Made by a program: the position numbers and the translations under genes. Positions 19,784 to 29,421 of a stretch of 60,301 bases of DNA are shown piece after piece; the stretch's first letter is position 1, and each line of letters opens with the position of its first letter. Under the pieces are notes generated by a model. That model had not been told where the DNA came from. It saw only the letters and a program-made list of their open reading frames with translations, and made no database searches. Source of the DNA: Methylomonas aurea (GTDB lineage Bacteria > Pseudomonadota > Gammaproteobacteria > Methylococcales > Methylomonadaceae); the NCBI RefSeq assembly GCF_024505045.1, contig NZ_JANIBM010000029.1, forward strand, positions 1 to 60,301, read 5' to 3'.

Positions 19784-20851
19784 TCAAAGCCCCGGAATCC
19801 CCACCTGTTGGATATGCACGGCGTTATCGCCCTCCTCGTAGGCCAATAACTTGCCGTCGTGCCGCCACAACTTGAACGCCAAGGCATAGGACAACACCCG
19901 GATCGGGTAATCCCGCGGCAGCGTTTGCAGATAAGGCTGCATCGTCGCGAAATCGCTGGCGCCGTATTGCTGCATGATGAAACGCAAACCGCCGTTGCGC
20001 GGGCCGATGTTATATGCCAGCAAGCCCAGGAACAGATCATCGTTCATTTCTTCCAGGTAGTGCTTGAAAGTCGCCGCGGCGAGATAAGCGTTGTGGCGAG
20101 GGTCGGCAACCGAGGGCTCGGCCACGCCGAGTTCGCGGGCGGCTTCGCGGGTGATAAATTTGGGCACCGCGGTAATTTGAAACAAGCCCTTGCCGCCGTC
20201 GCGGCTGTCGCGCGGCATGAACGACGATTCGGTCGCGGCGATACCGTGCAGCAAATCCGCATCGACATCGAACGCCTTTGCCGCATCGGTAATCGCCGGA
20301 TCGAACGACGCCGCCCGCGCCAGCATTTTTTGCAGGCCGCCGCTGTCGTGCCGGCGATACGCGGCATAAACTTGATGCGCCAGCGTCACCCGCTCGGCCT
20401 CCTGCTTGCCGCCGACCAGGGTCCGGAAATGGGTGAATACCGGCGTGTAACCGTCGTGCAGCACGAACCAAACCCAGCTAAGCGCCAACGCGACTGCCGT
20501 CGCGGCCGGCAAATAGCGCAAACGCTCGCTGAGCCAGCGCCGCGCCTGCCACCAGACAATCAACAATAATGCCGCGGCCAACACCAGCAGCACGACGCCG
20601 CCGGCGAAGGGCAATAGATTGGAAAAAAAACCGGGGCCGGACAACCAGCTGGCCGAATAGCCCAGCAGAAACATGGTCGCCAACACCGCGGCGACGGCCA
20701 GTGCCGCAATTTCCAGACTGAGCAGCCAGCCGTTCCATTCCGCCCGAACCGGCGGTTTGCGTTTGGCTTTACGCGGCGGTTTGGCGCGGCCGGCACGGGC
20801 CGGTGGGCGCGGCTTTGCCTGAGCTTTTTTTATCGGTACAGGCCGGGACAT
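19784..20851 (-). CDS. Membrane-anchored lytic transglycosylase (SLT domain)
   Basis: A 355-residue protein. A basic Pro/Lys-rich cytoplasmic tail (1-38) is followed by three transmembrane helices (about 43-65, 78-98, 113-132) and a periplasmic SLT lysozyme-like domain. The domain has the catalytic Glu in IAATESSF, the GLFQIT motif and AYNIGPRNG. It should cleave the glycan strands of peptidoglycan. Having three N-terminal helices is unusual, since most Slt enzymes are lipoproteins or soluble. Confidence 0.82.
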   Translation of the reverse strand: MSRPVPIKKAQAKPRPPARAGRAKPPRKAKRKPPVRAEWNGWLLSLEIAALAVAAVLATMFLLGYSASWLSGPGFFSNLLPFAGGVVLLVLAAALLLIVWWQARRWLSERLRYLPAATAVALALSWVWFVLHDGYTPVFTHFRTLVGGKQEAERVTLAHQVYAAYRRHDSGGLQKMLARAASFDPAITDAAKAFDVDADLLHGIAATESSFMPRDSRDGGKGLFQITAVPKFITREAARELGVAEPSVADPRHNAYLAAATFKHYLEEMNDDLFLGLLAYNIGPRNGGLRFIMQQYGASDFATMQPYLQTLPRDYPIRVLSYALAFKLWRHDGKLLAYEEGDNAVHIQQVGIPGL

Positions 20852-20992
20852 CGAACCATCGGAAATTCAGCGAAAGAAATAGGGGGAGCGGATTTAGCCG
20901 ACGAAACCGCACCGGCTGGCATTTGTCGCGAGCGACGGTATATTTTGCGGCAGGTACTCATACTCGGCTCAACTATAAAGCAGGCGCCAACC

Positions 20993-21979
20993 ATGCACAA
21001 CGCTTTCCGCCCAGCCTGGTGGCTGAACGGCCCCCATCTGCAAACCATTTATCCGGCCTTGCTGCGGCGGACCGCGCCACCGGCAGCCATTCGCCGCGAA
21101 CGGCTGGAAACGCCGGACGGCGATTTTCTGGATATCGACTGGTGCGAAGACGAGACCAAACCGCTGGTGATTTTGCTGCATGGCCTGGCCGGCAGCAGCC
21201 GCTCGGGTTATATCGCCGGTTTGCAACACAGCTTGCCAAGCCATGGCTTTGCCAGCGTGGCCCTTAATTTTCGCGGTTGCAGCGGCGAAATGAACCGCTT
21301 GGCCCGCTGCTACCACTCCGGCGAAACCGAGGATATCGGCTTTTTGCACCGGGAACTGCGCCGGCGTTTTCCGCGCCGGCCGCTGGCGGCGATCGGCTTT
21401 TCGCTGGGCGGCAACGTATTGCTGAAGTGGTTGGGCGAGCAAGGCACCGATGCCGACCTATTCGCCGCCGCCGCAGTATCGGTACCGCTGGTGCTGAGTG
21501 AATGCGCCGACAAATTGGACCGGGGTTTTTCCAGAATCTACCGCGACTACCTGTTGCGGGAATTGAAGCAATACATGCGGATCAAGCAACGCCATCTGTT
21601 GGTTATCGGCCGCGACGACCAGGCCGAACGGATCCGCCAACTCGGCGATCTGCAGCCGATTCGCTCGTTCTGGCAATACGATGATCGGGTAGTGGCGCGG
21701 CTGCACGGTTTCGCCGACGCCGCCGACTATTATCGCCGCAGCAGCTCGCGCCAGTTTTTGCCGCTGATCCGGGTGCCGACCTTGTTGTTGCAAGCCAAAG
21801 ACGATCCGTTCATGACCGAACGCGTGCTGCCGAGTCCGGCGGAACTGTCGGCCGCAGTGCATTTGGAAATCAGCAACGGCGGCGGCCATGTCGGCTTCGT
21901 CGGCGGCTCGGGGTTCCGCCCCGCTTACTGGCTGGAAGCGAAAATCGGCGGATTTTTACAGGCGCAGTTGCCGGCCTGA
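20993..21979 (+). CDS. YheT-type alpha/beta hydrolase
   Basis: A 328-residue hydrolase of the YheT/ABHD1-3 group. Signatures: AWWLNGPHLQTIYPALLRR at the N-terminus, the oxyanion stretch LLHGLAGSS, the nucleophile elbow GFSLGGN (Ser), the Asp in LLQAKDDPFM and the His in GGGHVGF. Substrates of YheT are poorly known; eukaryotic relatives act on lipids. I start at the ATG at 20993; an upstream TTG start is unlikely. Confidence 0.88.
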   Translation: MHNAFRPAWWLNGPHLQTIYPALLRRTAPPAAIRRERLETPDGDFLDIDWCEDETKPLVILLHGLAGSSRSGYIAGLQHSLPSHGFASVALNFRGCSGEMNRLARCYHSGETEDIGFLHRELRRRFPRRPLAAIGFSLGGNVLLKWLGEQGTDADLFAAAAVSVPLVLSECADKLDRGFSRIYRDYLLRELKQYMRIKQRHLLVIGRDDQAERIRQLGDLQPIRSFWQYDDRVVARLHGFADAADYYRRSSSRQFLPLIRVPTLLLQAKDDPFMTERVLPSPAELSAAVHLEISNGGGHVGFVGGSGFRPAYWLEAKIGGFLQAQLPA

Positions 21980-22065
21980 TTGGGCAGACTTGAAAACGGC
22001 CCGGCGGCGTTGTCTAATGCCGGACACTGTTAAACGTTGACCCACGGGCATGGGCAAGCCTTCGC

Positions 22066-22509
22066 ATGCATGATCAAGTCTTGTTTCTTTGTACCGGCAA
22101 TTACTACCGCAGCCGTTTCGCCGAGTACCTTTTTAACCACCACGCGCCGGCTTACAGCTTGCCTTGGCGCGCCGATTCGCGCGGTTTGGCGATCGAATTG
22201 CTGGAACGCGACGCCGGGCCGATATCGCCGCACACCCTGCGCGGCTTGGCTTTGCGCCGGATTCCGGTCGAACCGGTAAGGCCGCCGCTCGCGGTCAGCG
22301 AACCGGATTTGCAGCGCGCCCGCCTGATCGTGGCGTTGAAACGCAGCGAGCACCTGCCGATGCTGCTGCAACGATTTCCGGATTGGGTCGAGCGCGTCGA
22401 ATACTGGCAAGTCGACGACATCGGCGACAGCCATCCGGATCAAGCCCTGCCGCAAATCGAAATCGCGGTACTCGGGTTGTTGCAACGCCTGGCCGACGCC
22501 GGCCGCTAA
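22066..22509 (+). CDS. Low-molecular-weight phosphatase-like protein
   Basis: A 147-residue protein with the LMW tyrosine phosphatase / arsenate reductase P-loop at the N-terminus: LFLCTGNYYRSRFAE, with Cys and Arg in CX5R. The family's C-terminal general-acid Asp-Pro pair is replaced by QVDDIGDSHPD, so activity on phosphotyrosine is not certain. It stands alone between the hydrolase and moaA. Arsenate reductase is a less likely alternative. Confidence 0.7.
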   Translation: MHDQVLFLCTGNYYRSRFAEYLFNHHAPAYSLPWRADSRGLAIELLERDAGPISPHTLRGLALRRIPVEPVRPPLAVSEPDLQRARLIVALKRSEHLPMLLQRFPDWVERVEYWQVDDIGDSHPDQALPQIEIAVLGLLQRLADAGR

Positions 22510-22617
22510 CCACCGAATCCGGAACTCCTCAGGAAACGCGCAATCTGAGCGTGAGCCGTTCTTACACCGGGCGGCAGCGTGTTACTATTTATTTCCTTTC
22601 GTTTTCATTGTTCTGTA

Positions 22618-23622
22618 ATGGCACCGAATAAACCGTTGCAACTGATAGACCGCTTCGGCCGAGTGGTCAATTATCTGCGGGTCTCGATCACCGACCGCTG
22701 CGATTTCCGTTGCGTCTACTGCATGGCCGAAGATATGGAATTCCTGCCGCGCAGCCAAATCCTCAGCCTGGAGGAAATTCGCACGATCTGCCAAGCCTTT
22801 GTCGAACTCGGCGTGACAAAGATTCGGGTCACCGGTGGCGAACCCCTGGTACGCAAGGGCGCGCTCGGTCTGCTGCGCGAAATCGGCGGCATGCCCGGCT
22901 TGAGAGAACTGGTACTGACCAGCAACGGCTCGCAGCTGGTCGAAATGGCGGCGGACTTGCGCGCCGCCGGCGTCAAACGCCTGAACATCAGCCTGGATAC
23001 CCTGCACCCGGAAAAATTCCGCGAACTGACCCGCACCGGCAATTTACAACGGGTGTTGGACGGGCTCGCCGCCGCCCGCGCCGCCGGTTTCGAGCGCATC
23101 AAACTGAATGCGGTGATCATGAAACACCGCAACCATGACGAAGTCGTCGATCTGGTGCAGTTTGCGCTGGACCATGGCTTGGACATCAGCTTCATCGAAG
23201 AAATGCCGCTCGGCGTGGTAGACCGCCACCACCGCGGCGAGAGTTTTTATACCAGCGACGAAATCCGCCGCGACTTGAGCAGCCGTTTCAGCTTACAAGC
23301 GATCGCCGACAACACTGGCGGTCCGTCGGCTTACTACCGCGTCGACGGCAGCGCCAGCCGGGTCGGTTTTATCTCGCCGCACAGCGCCAATTTCTGCGGC
23401 AGCTGCAACCGGGTCAGGCTGACAGCGGAAGGCCGCTTGCTGCTGTGTCTGGGTAACGAGCACTCGGTGGATCTGAAACGCGTGGTCAGGGAGCAGCCGG
23501 GCGATATGGCCGCGCTGAAACAAGCCATCGTCGCGGCCATGCAGATCAAGCCCGAGAAACACGAATTCAACATTCACGAACAGCCGGTGATTTTGCGGCA
23601 CATGAACGCGACCGGCGGTTGA
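22618..23622 (+). CDS. moaA: GTP 3',8-cyclase
   Basis: A 334-residue radical SAM enzyme for the first step of molybdenum cofactor synthesis. It has the N-terminal cluster motif [14 protein letters not shown], the C-terminal second-cluster motif [18 protein letters not shown], and the essential C-terminal Gly-Gly tail. I start at the ATG at 22618; a GTG 13 codons upstream is in frame but the stretch has no family similarity. No other moa gene is adjacent. Confidence 0.96.
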   Translation: MAPNKPLQLIDRFGRVVNYLRVSITDRCDFRCVYCMAEDMEFLPRSQILSLEEIRTICQAFVELGVTKIRVTGGEPLVRKGALGLLREIGGMPGLRELVLTSNGSQLVEMAADLRAAGVKRLNISLDTLHPEKFRELTRTGNLQRVLDGLAAARAAGFERIKLNAVIMKHRNHDEVVDLVQFALDHGLDISFIEEMPLGVVDRHHRGESFYTSDEIRRDLSSRFSLQAIADNTGGPSAYYRVDGSASRVGFISPHSANFCGSCNRVRLTAEGRLLLCLGNEHSVDLKRVVREQPGDMAALKQAIVAAMQIKPEKHEFNIHEQPVILRHMNATGG

Positions 23623-23636
23623 TAACGGAGGAAACC

Positions 23637-23996
23637 ATGTCGGATAACAGAGCCTACCATATCGTTGCCGAAGCCCGGCGCTACAAAGAAGAACGGGAAA
23701 AAGGCTACCGGGAGCAGGCCTTGAAATTGTATCCGTGGATCTGCGGGCGCTGCGCCAGGGAATTCGACCATAAGAATCTGCGCGAACTGACGGTACATCA
23801 CATCAACCACGACCACGACCACAACCCGCCCGACGGCAGCAATTGGGAGCTGCTGTGCCTTTACTGCCACGATAACGAACACCAGCGCTACGAAGAACAG
23901 GTGCGCTACGGCGGCAAAAGCAGCACGGACGGCAAATCGCCAACGGCGACTTTTAATCCGTTCGCCGATCTGAAAAAAATGATGAACAAAGACTGA
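23637..23996 (+). CDS. YajD-type HNH nuclease
   Basis: A 119-residue protein with an HNH domain: zinc Cys pairs (CGRC and CLYC), TVHHINHDHDHNPPDGSNWELLC and HDNEH. The length and layout match E. coli YajD. It probably acts on DNA, but its role is not established. A strong ribosome binding site (GGAGG) precedes the ATG. It ends by sharing one base with the start of tag (TGATG). Confidence 0.88.
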   Translation: MSDNRAYHIVAEARRYKEEREKGYREQALKLYPWICGRCAREFDHKNLRELTVHHINHDHDHNPPDGSNWELLCLYCHDNEHQRYEEQVRYGGKSSTDGKSPTATFNPFADLKKMMNKD

Positions 23997-24565
23997 TGGC
24001 GGCCAAATGCGCTTGGGCGCTGGCCAGCGCCAACGAGGAACTCTACCACGACAGCGAATGGGGAGAACCGCTCCACGACGACCGCCGGCTGTTCGAATTT
24101 CTGGTGCTGGAAGGCGCCCAGGCCGGCTTGAGCTGGCGCACGATATTGAACAAACGGCCGGCCTACCGTAGCGCTTTCGACGGTTTCGACCCGCAAGCCG
24201 TCGCCGAATACGGGTCTACCAAACTCGAACAGCTATTGGTAAATCCCGGCATCGTCAGAAACCGCTTGAAAATCCAGTCCGCCGTCGCTAACGCCAGGGC
24301 ATTTCTGGCGGTTCAACAGCAGTTCGGCAGCTTCGACAGTTACATTTGGGGCTTTGTCGGCGGCCGTACCATCCAGAACCGCTGGCAAACCCATGCCGAG
24401 ATACCCGCCTATTCGGCGGAATCCGAACGCATGAGCAAGGATCTGCAAAAACGCGGTTTCAAGTTCGTCGGCCGCACCATCTGTTACGCCTACATGCAGG
24501 CGGTGGGCATGGTCAACGACCATACCGTCGATTGCTTCCGCCACGCGGAATTGGCCCGGCCGTAA
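23996..24565 (+). CDS. tag: DNA-3-methyladenine glycosylase I
   Basis: A 189-residue base-excision repair enzyme that removes 3-methyladenine. Family marks: the N-terminal Cys (KCAWAL), YHDSEWGEP, the catalytic region LEGAQAGLSWRTIL and the C-terminal NDHTVDCFRH. Cys5, His18 and the C-terminal His and Cys form the expected zinc site. It overlaps the HNH gene by one base, so the two are coupled. Confidence 0.95.
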   Translation: MAAKCAWALASANEELYHDSEWGEPLHDDRRLFEFLVLEGAQAGLSWRTILNKRPAYRSAFDGFDPQAVAEYGSTKLEQLLVNPGIVRNRLKIQSAVANARAFLAVQQQFGSFDSYIWGFVGGRTIQNRWQTHAEIPAYSAESERMSKDLQKRGFKFVGRTICYAYMQAVGMVNDHTVDCFRHAELARP

Positions 24566-24569
24566 AGCA

Positions 24570-25040
24570 ATGCAGGCCGCCGCTCCGGAAGCAGACTGCC
24601 TCAGCCTGATCGCGGCAAGCGACGGCGCGGCTATCGCCAGTTGTACGGTCGACGGCGATGCCGAAGCCAGCTATGCTCCGGTATTGCAGCAGGACGGCTT
24701 GTTTTACGTTTACGTCAGCGGTCTGGCCAAGCATACCGGCAACTTATTGCGCAGCCGCCAAGGTTCGCTACTGTTTTTGGGCGACGCAGCCGGCAATCCG
24801 TTTGCCAGGCCCAGAGCCAGCGTAAGTTGCACTGTCGCCGAAATCGGGCGAGACGATCCGCGTTATGTCGAATTACTCGATGGGCTAGAACACCGGTTCG
24901 GCAAGGTCATCGGCCTGCTACGCAACTTGCCGGACTTCCGCTTGTTGGCATTGACGCCGATTCGCTACCACTATATCGCCGGCTTCGGCCAGGCCTACAG
25001 TTTTACCGCCAATCCCAACGAACCGGCCCCATCCGACTAA
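24570..25040 (+). CDS. HugZ-like flavin/haem split-barrel protein
   Basis: A 156-residue protein of the pyridoxamine-phosphate-oxidase-like split-barrel fold. The blocks FYVYVSGLAKHTGNLLRSRQGSLLF and YHYIAGFGQAYSF resemble HugZ haem-utilisation proteins, which bind and may degrade haem. It lacks the longer C-terminal part of Helicobacter HugZ. It starts 4 bp after tag. Confidence 0.75.
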   Translation: MQAAAPEADCLSLIAASDGAAIASCTVDGDAEASYAPVLQQDGLFYVYVSGLAKHTGNLLRSRQGSLLFLGDAAGNPFARPRASVSCTVAEIGRDDPRYVELLDGLEHRFGKVIGLLRNLPDFRLLALTPIRYHYIAGFGQAYSFTANPNEPAPSD

Positions 25041-25090
25041 ACTTATCCGGACCAGCACGCTCGACCGATCCAGGAGTCCGCTTAACCGCC

Positions 25091-28000
25091 ATGCCAGTTT
25101 TTTTCAAACCGCTAATAAGCAACAGTTTTTTCGCACTGGCGTATTTCATCGGCGGCTTCTTGGGCCACATGCTGAGCATGCCGCCCAGCCAGGCCAGTGC
25201 CATCTGGCCGCCGGCAGGCATCGCCCTGGCCGGCATGCTGCACTCGGGACGGAAAGTGTTGCCCGGCCTGGCGGTCGGTGCGATTGCCGTGCAGATTTAC
25301 GCGTTTTCCGGACTCGGCGCCGGCCAAACGCCAACCCTGGGGTATTGGATGGGTACCGCAGCAGGTATCGCAGCTTGCGGACAAGCCTGGCTCGGCGCAT
25401 TTTTAATCAACCGCTGGATAGGCCCGCACAATCCGTTGCTGGAAGACCGCCACATCGTCCATTTTTTCGTATTGGCCATCGCCAGTTGCCTGCTGGCGCC
25501 GACACTGGGCTCCAGCCTGCTTTATTTGCTCGGTTGCATCGAATTCAGCGACATCGGCCTGAATTGGAGCACTTGGTGGGTCGGCGATTCGATCGGTGCG
25601 GTAATTTTCGCGCCGATGTTGCTCGCGTTCATAGCCGCCCCTCGCCACATATGGCGACAACGCCAACAATTCGTGGTGTATCCTCTGGCTGCGACCTTGA
25701 TCCTGGTGGTCGTCGCCGTGGTGTACAGTAGCAATCTGGAAAACCGCCGTATCCGCGAACTGTTCGAAAGCCAAACCAGTTTATTGCACCAAAGCATTCA
25801 GCAACATTTCGACAACGACGTATTGAACAACCAATTGCTGAAAGCGCTGTTCGACAGTTCCGATAGCGTCGACCGTAACGAATTCCGTCTGTTCGCCCAC
25901 ACCATTTTCAGCCAACATCCGGAATTGGAGGTTCTGGAGTGGCTACCCAAGGTCAGACAAAGCCAACGCGCCGAGTTTGAGGAGCGGGAACAGATTCGCA
26001 TCGTCGATCGCGAGGTCGAGGGCGCCGTTAAAACGGCAGCCGAGCGCGACTACTATCTGCCGGTGACTTATTGGTTCGGCAACGAACAAAACCTGGGGCT
26101 GGACGCGTTGAGCCGCCCCGAACTTCGCGAAGCGATCGAGAAAGCCATCGCCTCCGGCAAAACCAGCGCCACCAGCGGACTGGCGTTCGCCGACGGGCAA
26201 TTCGGCTTTGCCGTGTTTTCGCCGATCTACAGCAGCGGCAAACCCCTCAACTCGCTACAACAACGCCAGGAACATTTGCGCGGTCTGGTCGCCAATGTAT
26301 TTCGGCTGAGTAGCGAAGTCGCGGAAATAGTCTCTCGCCTCGAGGCAAATCAGTTGGCGTTGAGCATATACGACGCAGACCGGTTGTTGTACGGCGAATC
26401 GACCGTTGACGCCGCCGCCACGCCGTTTGCGGAACTGCATCAGCAGTTGAAATTAAAGGTAGCGGACCGGCTCTGGGCGATCCATTACCGGCCCTCGGCC
26501 CAGTTTTACGCCGAGCAGCGCTCCTGGACGGTGTGGTGGCTGCTCTCGGGCAGTTTTCTGTTATGCGGCCTGACCAGCTTCGGTTTGATGTTGATGACCG
26601 GCCGTACCGCCCGCATCGAAGATTTGGTCGCGCTGAAAACCCGGGATTTGCTGCGTAGCAACCAGGCCTTGAACAGCGAAATCGAGCGTCGCAAACAACA
26701 GGAAAACGAGTTGCGCATTGCCGCCGCCACCTTTCAGTCGCACGAAGCGATCATGGTGACCGACACCAAGGGCATAGTGCTCAGAGTCAACGACGCCTTT
26801 AGCCGAATCACCGGCTACAGCGCCGCAGAAGTGGTTGGCCGCCGGCCGGATCTGTTATCCAAAGTCCGTCAGGCTCCCGGCTTGCTGTACGGCCTGTTCC
26901 GCGCCTTGCTACGCAAAAACCAGTGGCGCGGCGAAATCTGGAACCGGCGCAAAAACGGCGACGTGTTTCCGGAATGGCTGACCGTGACCGGCGTTCGCGA
27001 CGAAAGCGGCAAGCTATTGAATTACGTGGCGATTTTTTCCGATATCAGCGAGCAAAAAGCGGCGGAACGCGAAATCCACGAGCTGGCGTTTTACGACCCG
27101 CTGACCGGACTGCCTAACCGGCGCCTGCTGCTGGACCGCTTAAAACAGGAAATCGCCGCCGCCAAACGCCAGCACTGTTACGGCGCGCTGTTCTTCCTGG
27201 ACCTGGACCACTTCAAAACCTTGAACGATTCCCGCGGCCATCAGGTCGGCGACGAGCTGCTGACCCAGGTCGCCCAGCGCCTGCGCGCCATCATCCGCGA
27301 AGAAGACACGGCCTGCCGCCTGGGCGGCGACGAGTTTATCGTCATGGTGCCGGGACGTTACCGCGAAATGGCCCAAGCCACCCACCACGCCGTAATGCTG
27401 GCCGAGAAAATCCTGCACACCATCAATCAGCCATTCAACGTGCAAGGCAGCGAGCACCATTTTTCCACCAGTATCGGCGTTACCCTATTTCCGGAAGCGG
27501 CCGAACAGCCGGAAGCGGTGATCCAGCAAGCCGACACGGCGATGTACCGCGCCAAGGAAAGCGGCCGCAACGGCATCAGTTTCTACCGACCGTCGATGCA
27601 GGAAACCGCAGACCGGCGGTTGACGCTGGAAAAGGAAATCCGGCAAGCCTTGAAAGAGCAGCAATTCGTGTTGCATTACCAGCCCCAGGTCGACGATAGC
27701 GGCCGCGTGGTCAGCGCCGAGGCCCTGATTCGTTGGCAGCATCCGCAGCGCGGCATGATTTCCCCGGCCGAATTCATCCCGATCGCCGAAGACACCCGCC
27801 TGATTTTGCCGCTCGGCGAATGGGTGATCCGCGAAACCTGCCGCCAGATCGGGGTTTGGGACCGGGAAAACCGGGCCATCGGCCATGTCGCGGTCAACGT
27901 CAGTTCCCGCCAGTTCCGCCAACCGGACTTCGTCGAACAGATCGAGCGGATACTGGCCGATGCGAGCCTGTCGGCCGATCGCCTGGTGATCGAATTGACC

Positions 28001-28363
28001 GAAGGTTCCGTTATCAGCAACATCGACGACACGGTCAGAAAAATGCGCGATTTGCAAACCTTGGGCGTCAAAACCTCGATCGACGATTTCGGCATCGGCT
28101 ACTCGTCGCTGTCCTACTTGAAAACGCTGCCGATCAGCCAACTCAAAATCGACCAAAGCTTCGTCAAGGACTTGCCGGAAGACCAGAACGACGCCGTAAT
28201 CGTCGAGACCATCATCAACATGGCGAAAAGCCTGCGCTTGCACGTGATTGCCGAAGGCGTGGAAACCGAGGAACAAGTCCGGTTCCTGCGGGAAAAAGGC
28301 TGCTTGTCCTACCAGGGCTATCACATCGGCCGTCCGGTTCCGGCCGCCGATTTCCGCAATTGA
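25091..28363 (+). CDS. MASE1-CHASE-PAS-GGDEF-EAL c-di-GMP enzyme
   Basis: A 1090-residue inner-membrane protein. Order: MASE1 multi-helix sensor (about 5-215), CHASE extracellular domain with the EWLPKV block (about 240-480), a further helix (about 500), PAS (about 545-660), GGDEF and EAL. The cyclase motif GGDEF (745-749) and phosphodiesterase motif EAL (877-879, in AEALIRW) are both intact, as is DDFGIGYSSL, so it may both make and break c-di-GMP. The start at 25091 begins the MASE1 sequence; the open frame runs 150 codons further upstream through the HugZ-like gene, without meaning. AGGAG lies rather far (14 nt) from the ATG. Confidence 0.9.
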   Translation: MPVFFKPLISNSFFALAYFIGGFLGHMLSMPPSQASAIWPPAGIALAGMLHSGRKVLPGLAVGAIAVQIYAFSGLGAGQTPTLGYWMGTAAGIAACGQAWLGAFLINRWIGPHNPLLEDRHIVHFFVLAIASCLLAPTLGSSLLYLLGCIEFSDIGLNWSTWWVGDSIGAVIFAPMLLAFIAAPRHIWRQRQQFVVYPLAATLILVVVAVVYSSNLENRRIRELFESQTSLLHQSIQQHFDNDVLNNQLLKALFDSSDSVDRNEFRLFAHTIFSQHPELEVLEWLPKVRQSQRAEFEEREQIRIVDREVEGAVKTAAERDYYLPVTYWFGNEQNLGLDALSRPELREAIEKAIASGKTSATSGLAFADGQFGFAVFSPIYSSGKPLNSLQQRQEHLRGLVANVFRLSSEVAEIVSRLEANQLALSIYDADRLLYGESTVDAAATPFAELHQQLKLKVADRLWAIHYRPSAQFYAEQRSWTVWWLLSGSFLLCGLTSFGLMLMTGRTARIEDLVALKTRDLLRSNQALNSEIERRKQQENELRIAAATFQSHEAIMVTDTKGIVLRVNDAFSRITGYSAAEVVGRRPDLLSKVRQAPGLLYGLFRALLRKNQWRGEIWNRRKNGDVFPEWLTVTGVRDESGKLLNYVAIFSDISEQKAAEREIHELAFYDPLTGLPNRRLLLDRLKQEIAAAKRQHCYGALFFLDLDHFKTLNDSRGHQVGDELLTQVAQRLRAIIREEDTACRLGGDEFIVMVPGRYREMAQATHHAVMLAEKILHTINQPFNVQGSEHHFSTSIGVTLFPEAAEQPEAVIQQADTAMYRAKESGRNGISFYRPSMQETADRRLTLEKEIRQALKEQQFVLHYQPQVDDSGRVVSAEALIRWQHPQRGMISPAEFIPIAEDTRLILPLGEWVIRETCRQIGVWDRENRAIGHVAVNVSSRQFRQPDFVEQIERILADASLSADRLVIELTEGSVISNIDDTVRKMRDLQTLGVKTSIDDFGIGYSSLSYLKTLPISQLKIDQSFVKDLPEDQNDAVIVETIINMAKSLRLHVIAEGVETEEQVRFLREKGCLSYQGYHIGRPVPAADFRN

Positions 28364-28458
28364 CTGCTGAGTCGGGAATCCGCGCGGAGAAAGCTTATTG
28401 CAATCGTTGCGGCTGCGTTAAAATCGCGAGTTCGACCATTCAGCCAGGGACAATAAAG

Positions 28459-29421
28459 ATGAACTTGAAAATCTGCCTGTTTACCTCGGCGGCTCTGTTT
28501 GCCGCCATCGGCGACGCCGCCGAGAAAACTGCGATCAGAGTGGGTGCGATGGCCTCCGGCACGCTAAACTGGGAACTGGCGGCGATGCGTAACCAAGGCT
28601 TGCTGGATAAGGCCGGCCTCGCCGTCGAAAACGTCGCCATCGCCAACCAGCAAGCCGGTAAAGTTGCGCTGCAAGCCGGCGCGGTCGACTTGATCGTCTC
28701 CGATTGGATCTGGACCTCGAGCATGCGCGGCGAAGGCGTCAAGTTGAGCTTTTACCCGTTCTCCGATACCTCCGGCGCCTTGCTGGTCGCAAACGATAGC
28801 CCAATCAAAACGCTGGCCGACCTGAAAGGCAAGAAATTGGGCATTGCCGGTGGCGAGCTGGATAAAAACTGGCTGTTGCTGCAAGCGTTGGGCCGGCAAC
28901 AGCAAATAGACCTGAATGCCGGCGTCGAAAAAATCTACGGCGCACCGCCCTTGCTCAGCCAGCAATTGCTGGATAAGCGCGTCGATGCATTATTGACCTA
29001 TTGGCAATTCGCCGTCCGCCTGGAAGCCCGGGGTTACCGCACCCTGCTCAGCGGCGAGGACATCGTCCGCCAATTGGGTATAGTCGAGACTGTGCCCAGC
29101 ATCGGCTATGTTTTCAAACAGGATTGGGCCGATCAGCATAAAGCCGCACTGAAGCAATTCTTCGATTTGAGCCGGGTGGCCCGCGACAGCTTGTGCAGCA
29201 ACGATGCCGAATGGGCGAAAATCCTGCCGCTGACCGAAGCCGGCAGCCCCGCAGAGCAAGACAGGCTCCGCGCCGGTTATTGCAAGGGCCGCATCGAGCA
29301 ATGGACCCCGGCCCAACAAACCGCGGCCGAAAAAATTCACCAGATGCTGCACCAGGTCGACAGCAAGCTGACCGGCGCTTCCGACCATATACAACCCGGC
29401 ACGTTCTGGTCCGCCGATTGA
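28459..29421 (+). CDS. ABC transporter substrate-binding protein (NitT/TauT type)
   Basis: A 320-residue periplasmic binding protein with a signal peptide (about 1-20) and the SsuA/THI5-like fold: TAIRVGAMASGTLNWELAAMRNQG, VDLIVSDWIW, LADLKGKKLGIAGGELDKNWLLL. The ligand cannot be told; this class binds nitrate, sulfonates, taurine, pyrimidines and others. It starts a three-gene operon whose members overlap by 1 and 4 bases. Confidence 0.88.
   Translation: MNLKICLFTSAALFAAIGDAAEKTAIRVGAMASGTLNWELAAMRNQGLLDKAGLAVENVAIANQQAGKVALQAGAVDLIVSDWIWTSSMRGEGVKLSFYPFSDTSGALLVANDSPIKTLADLKGKKLGIAGGELDKNWLLLQALGRQQQIDLNAGVEKIYGAPPLLSQQLLDKRVDALLTYWQFAVRLEARGYRTLLSGEDIVRQLGIVETVPSIGYVFKQDWADQHKAALKQFFDLSRVARDSLCSNDAEWAKILPLTEAGSPAEQDRLRAGYCKGRIEQWTPAQQTAAEKIHQMLHQVDSKLTGASDHIQPGTFWSAD

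Noticed and set aside
24641..25090. A 150-codon N-terminal extension of the MASE1 protein
   Set aside because: It overlaps the HugZ-like gene in another frame and has no domain; the MASE1 sequence begins at 25091.
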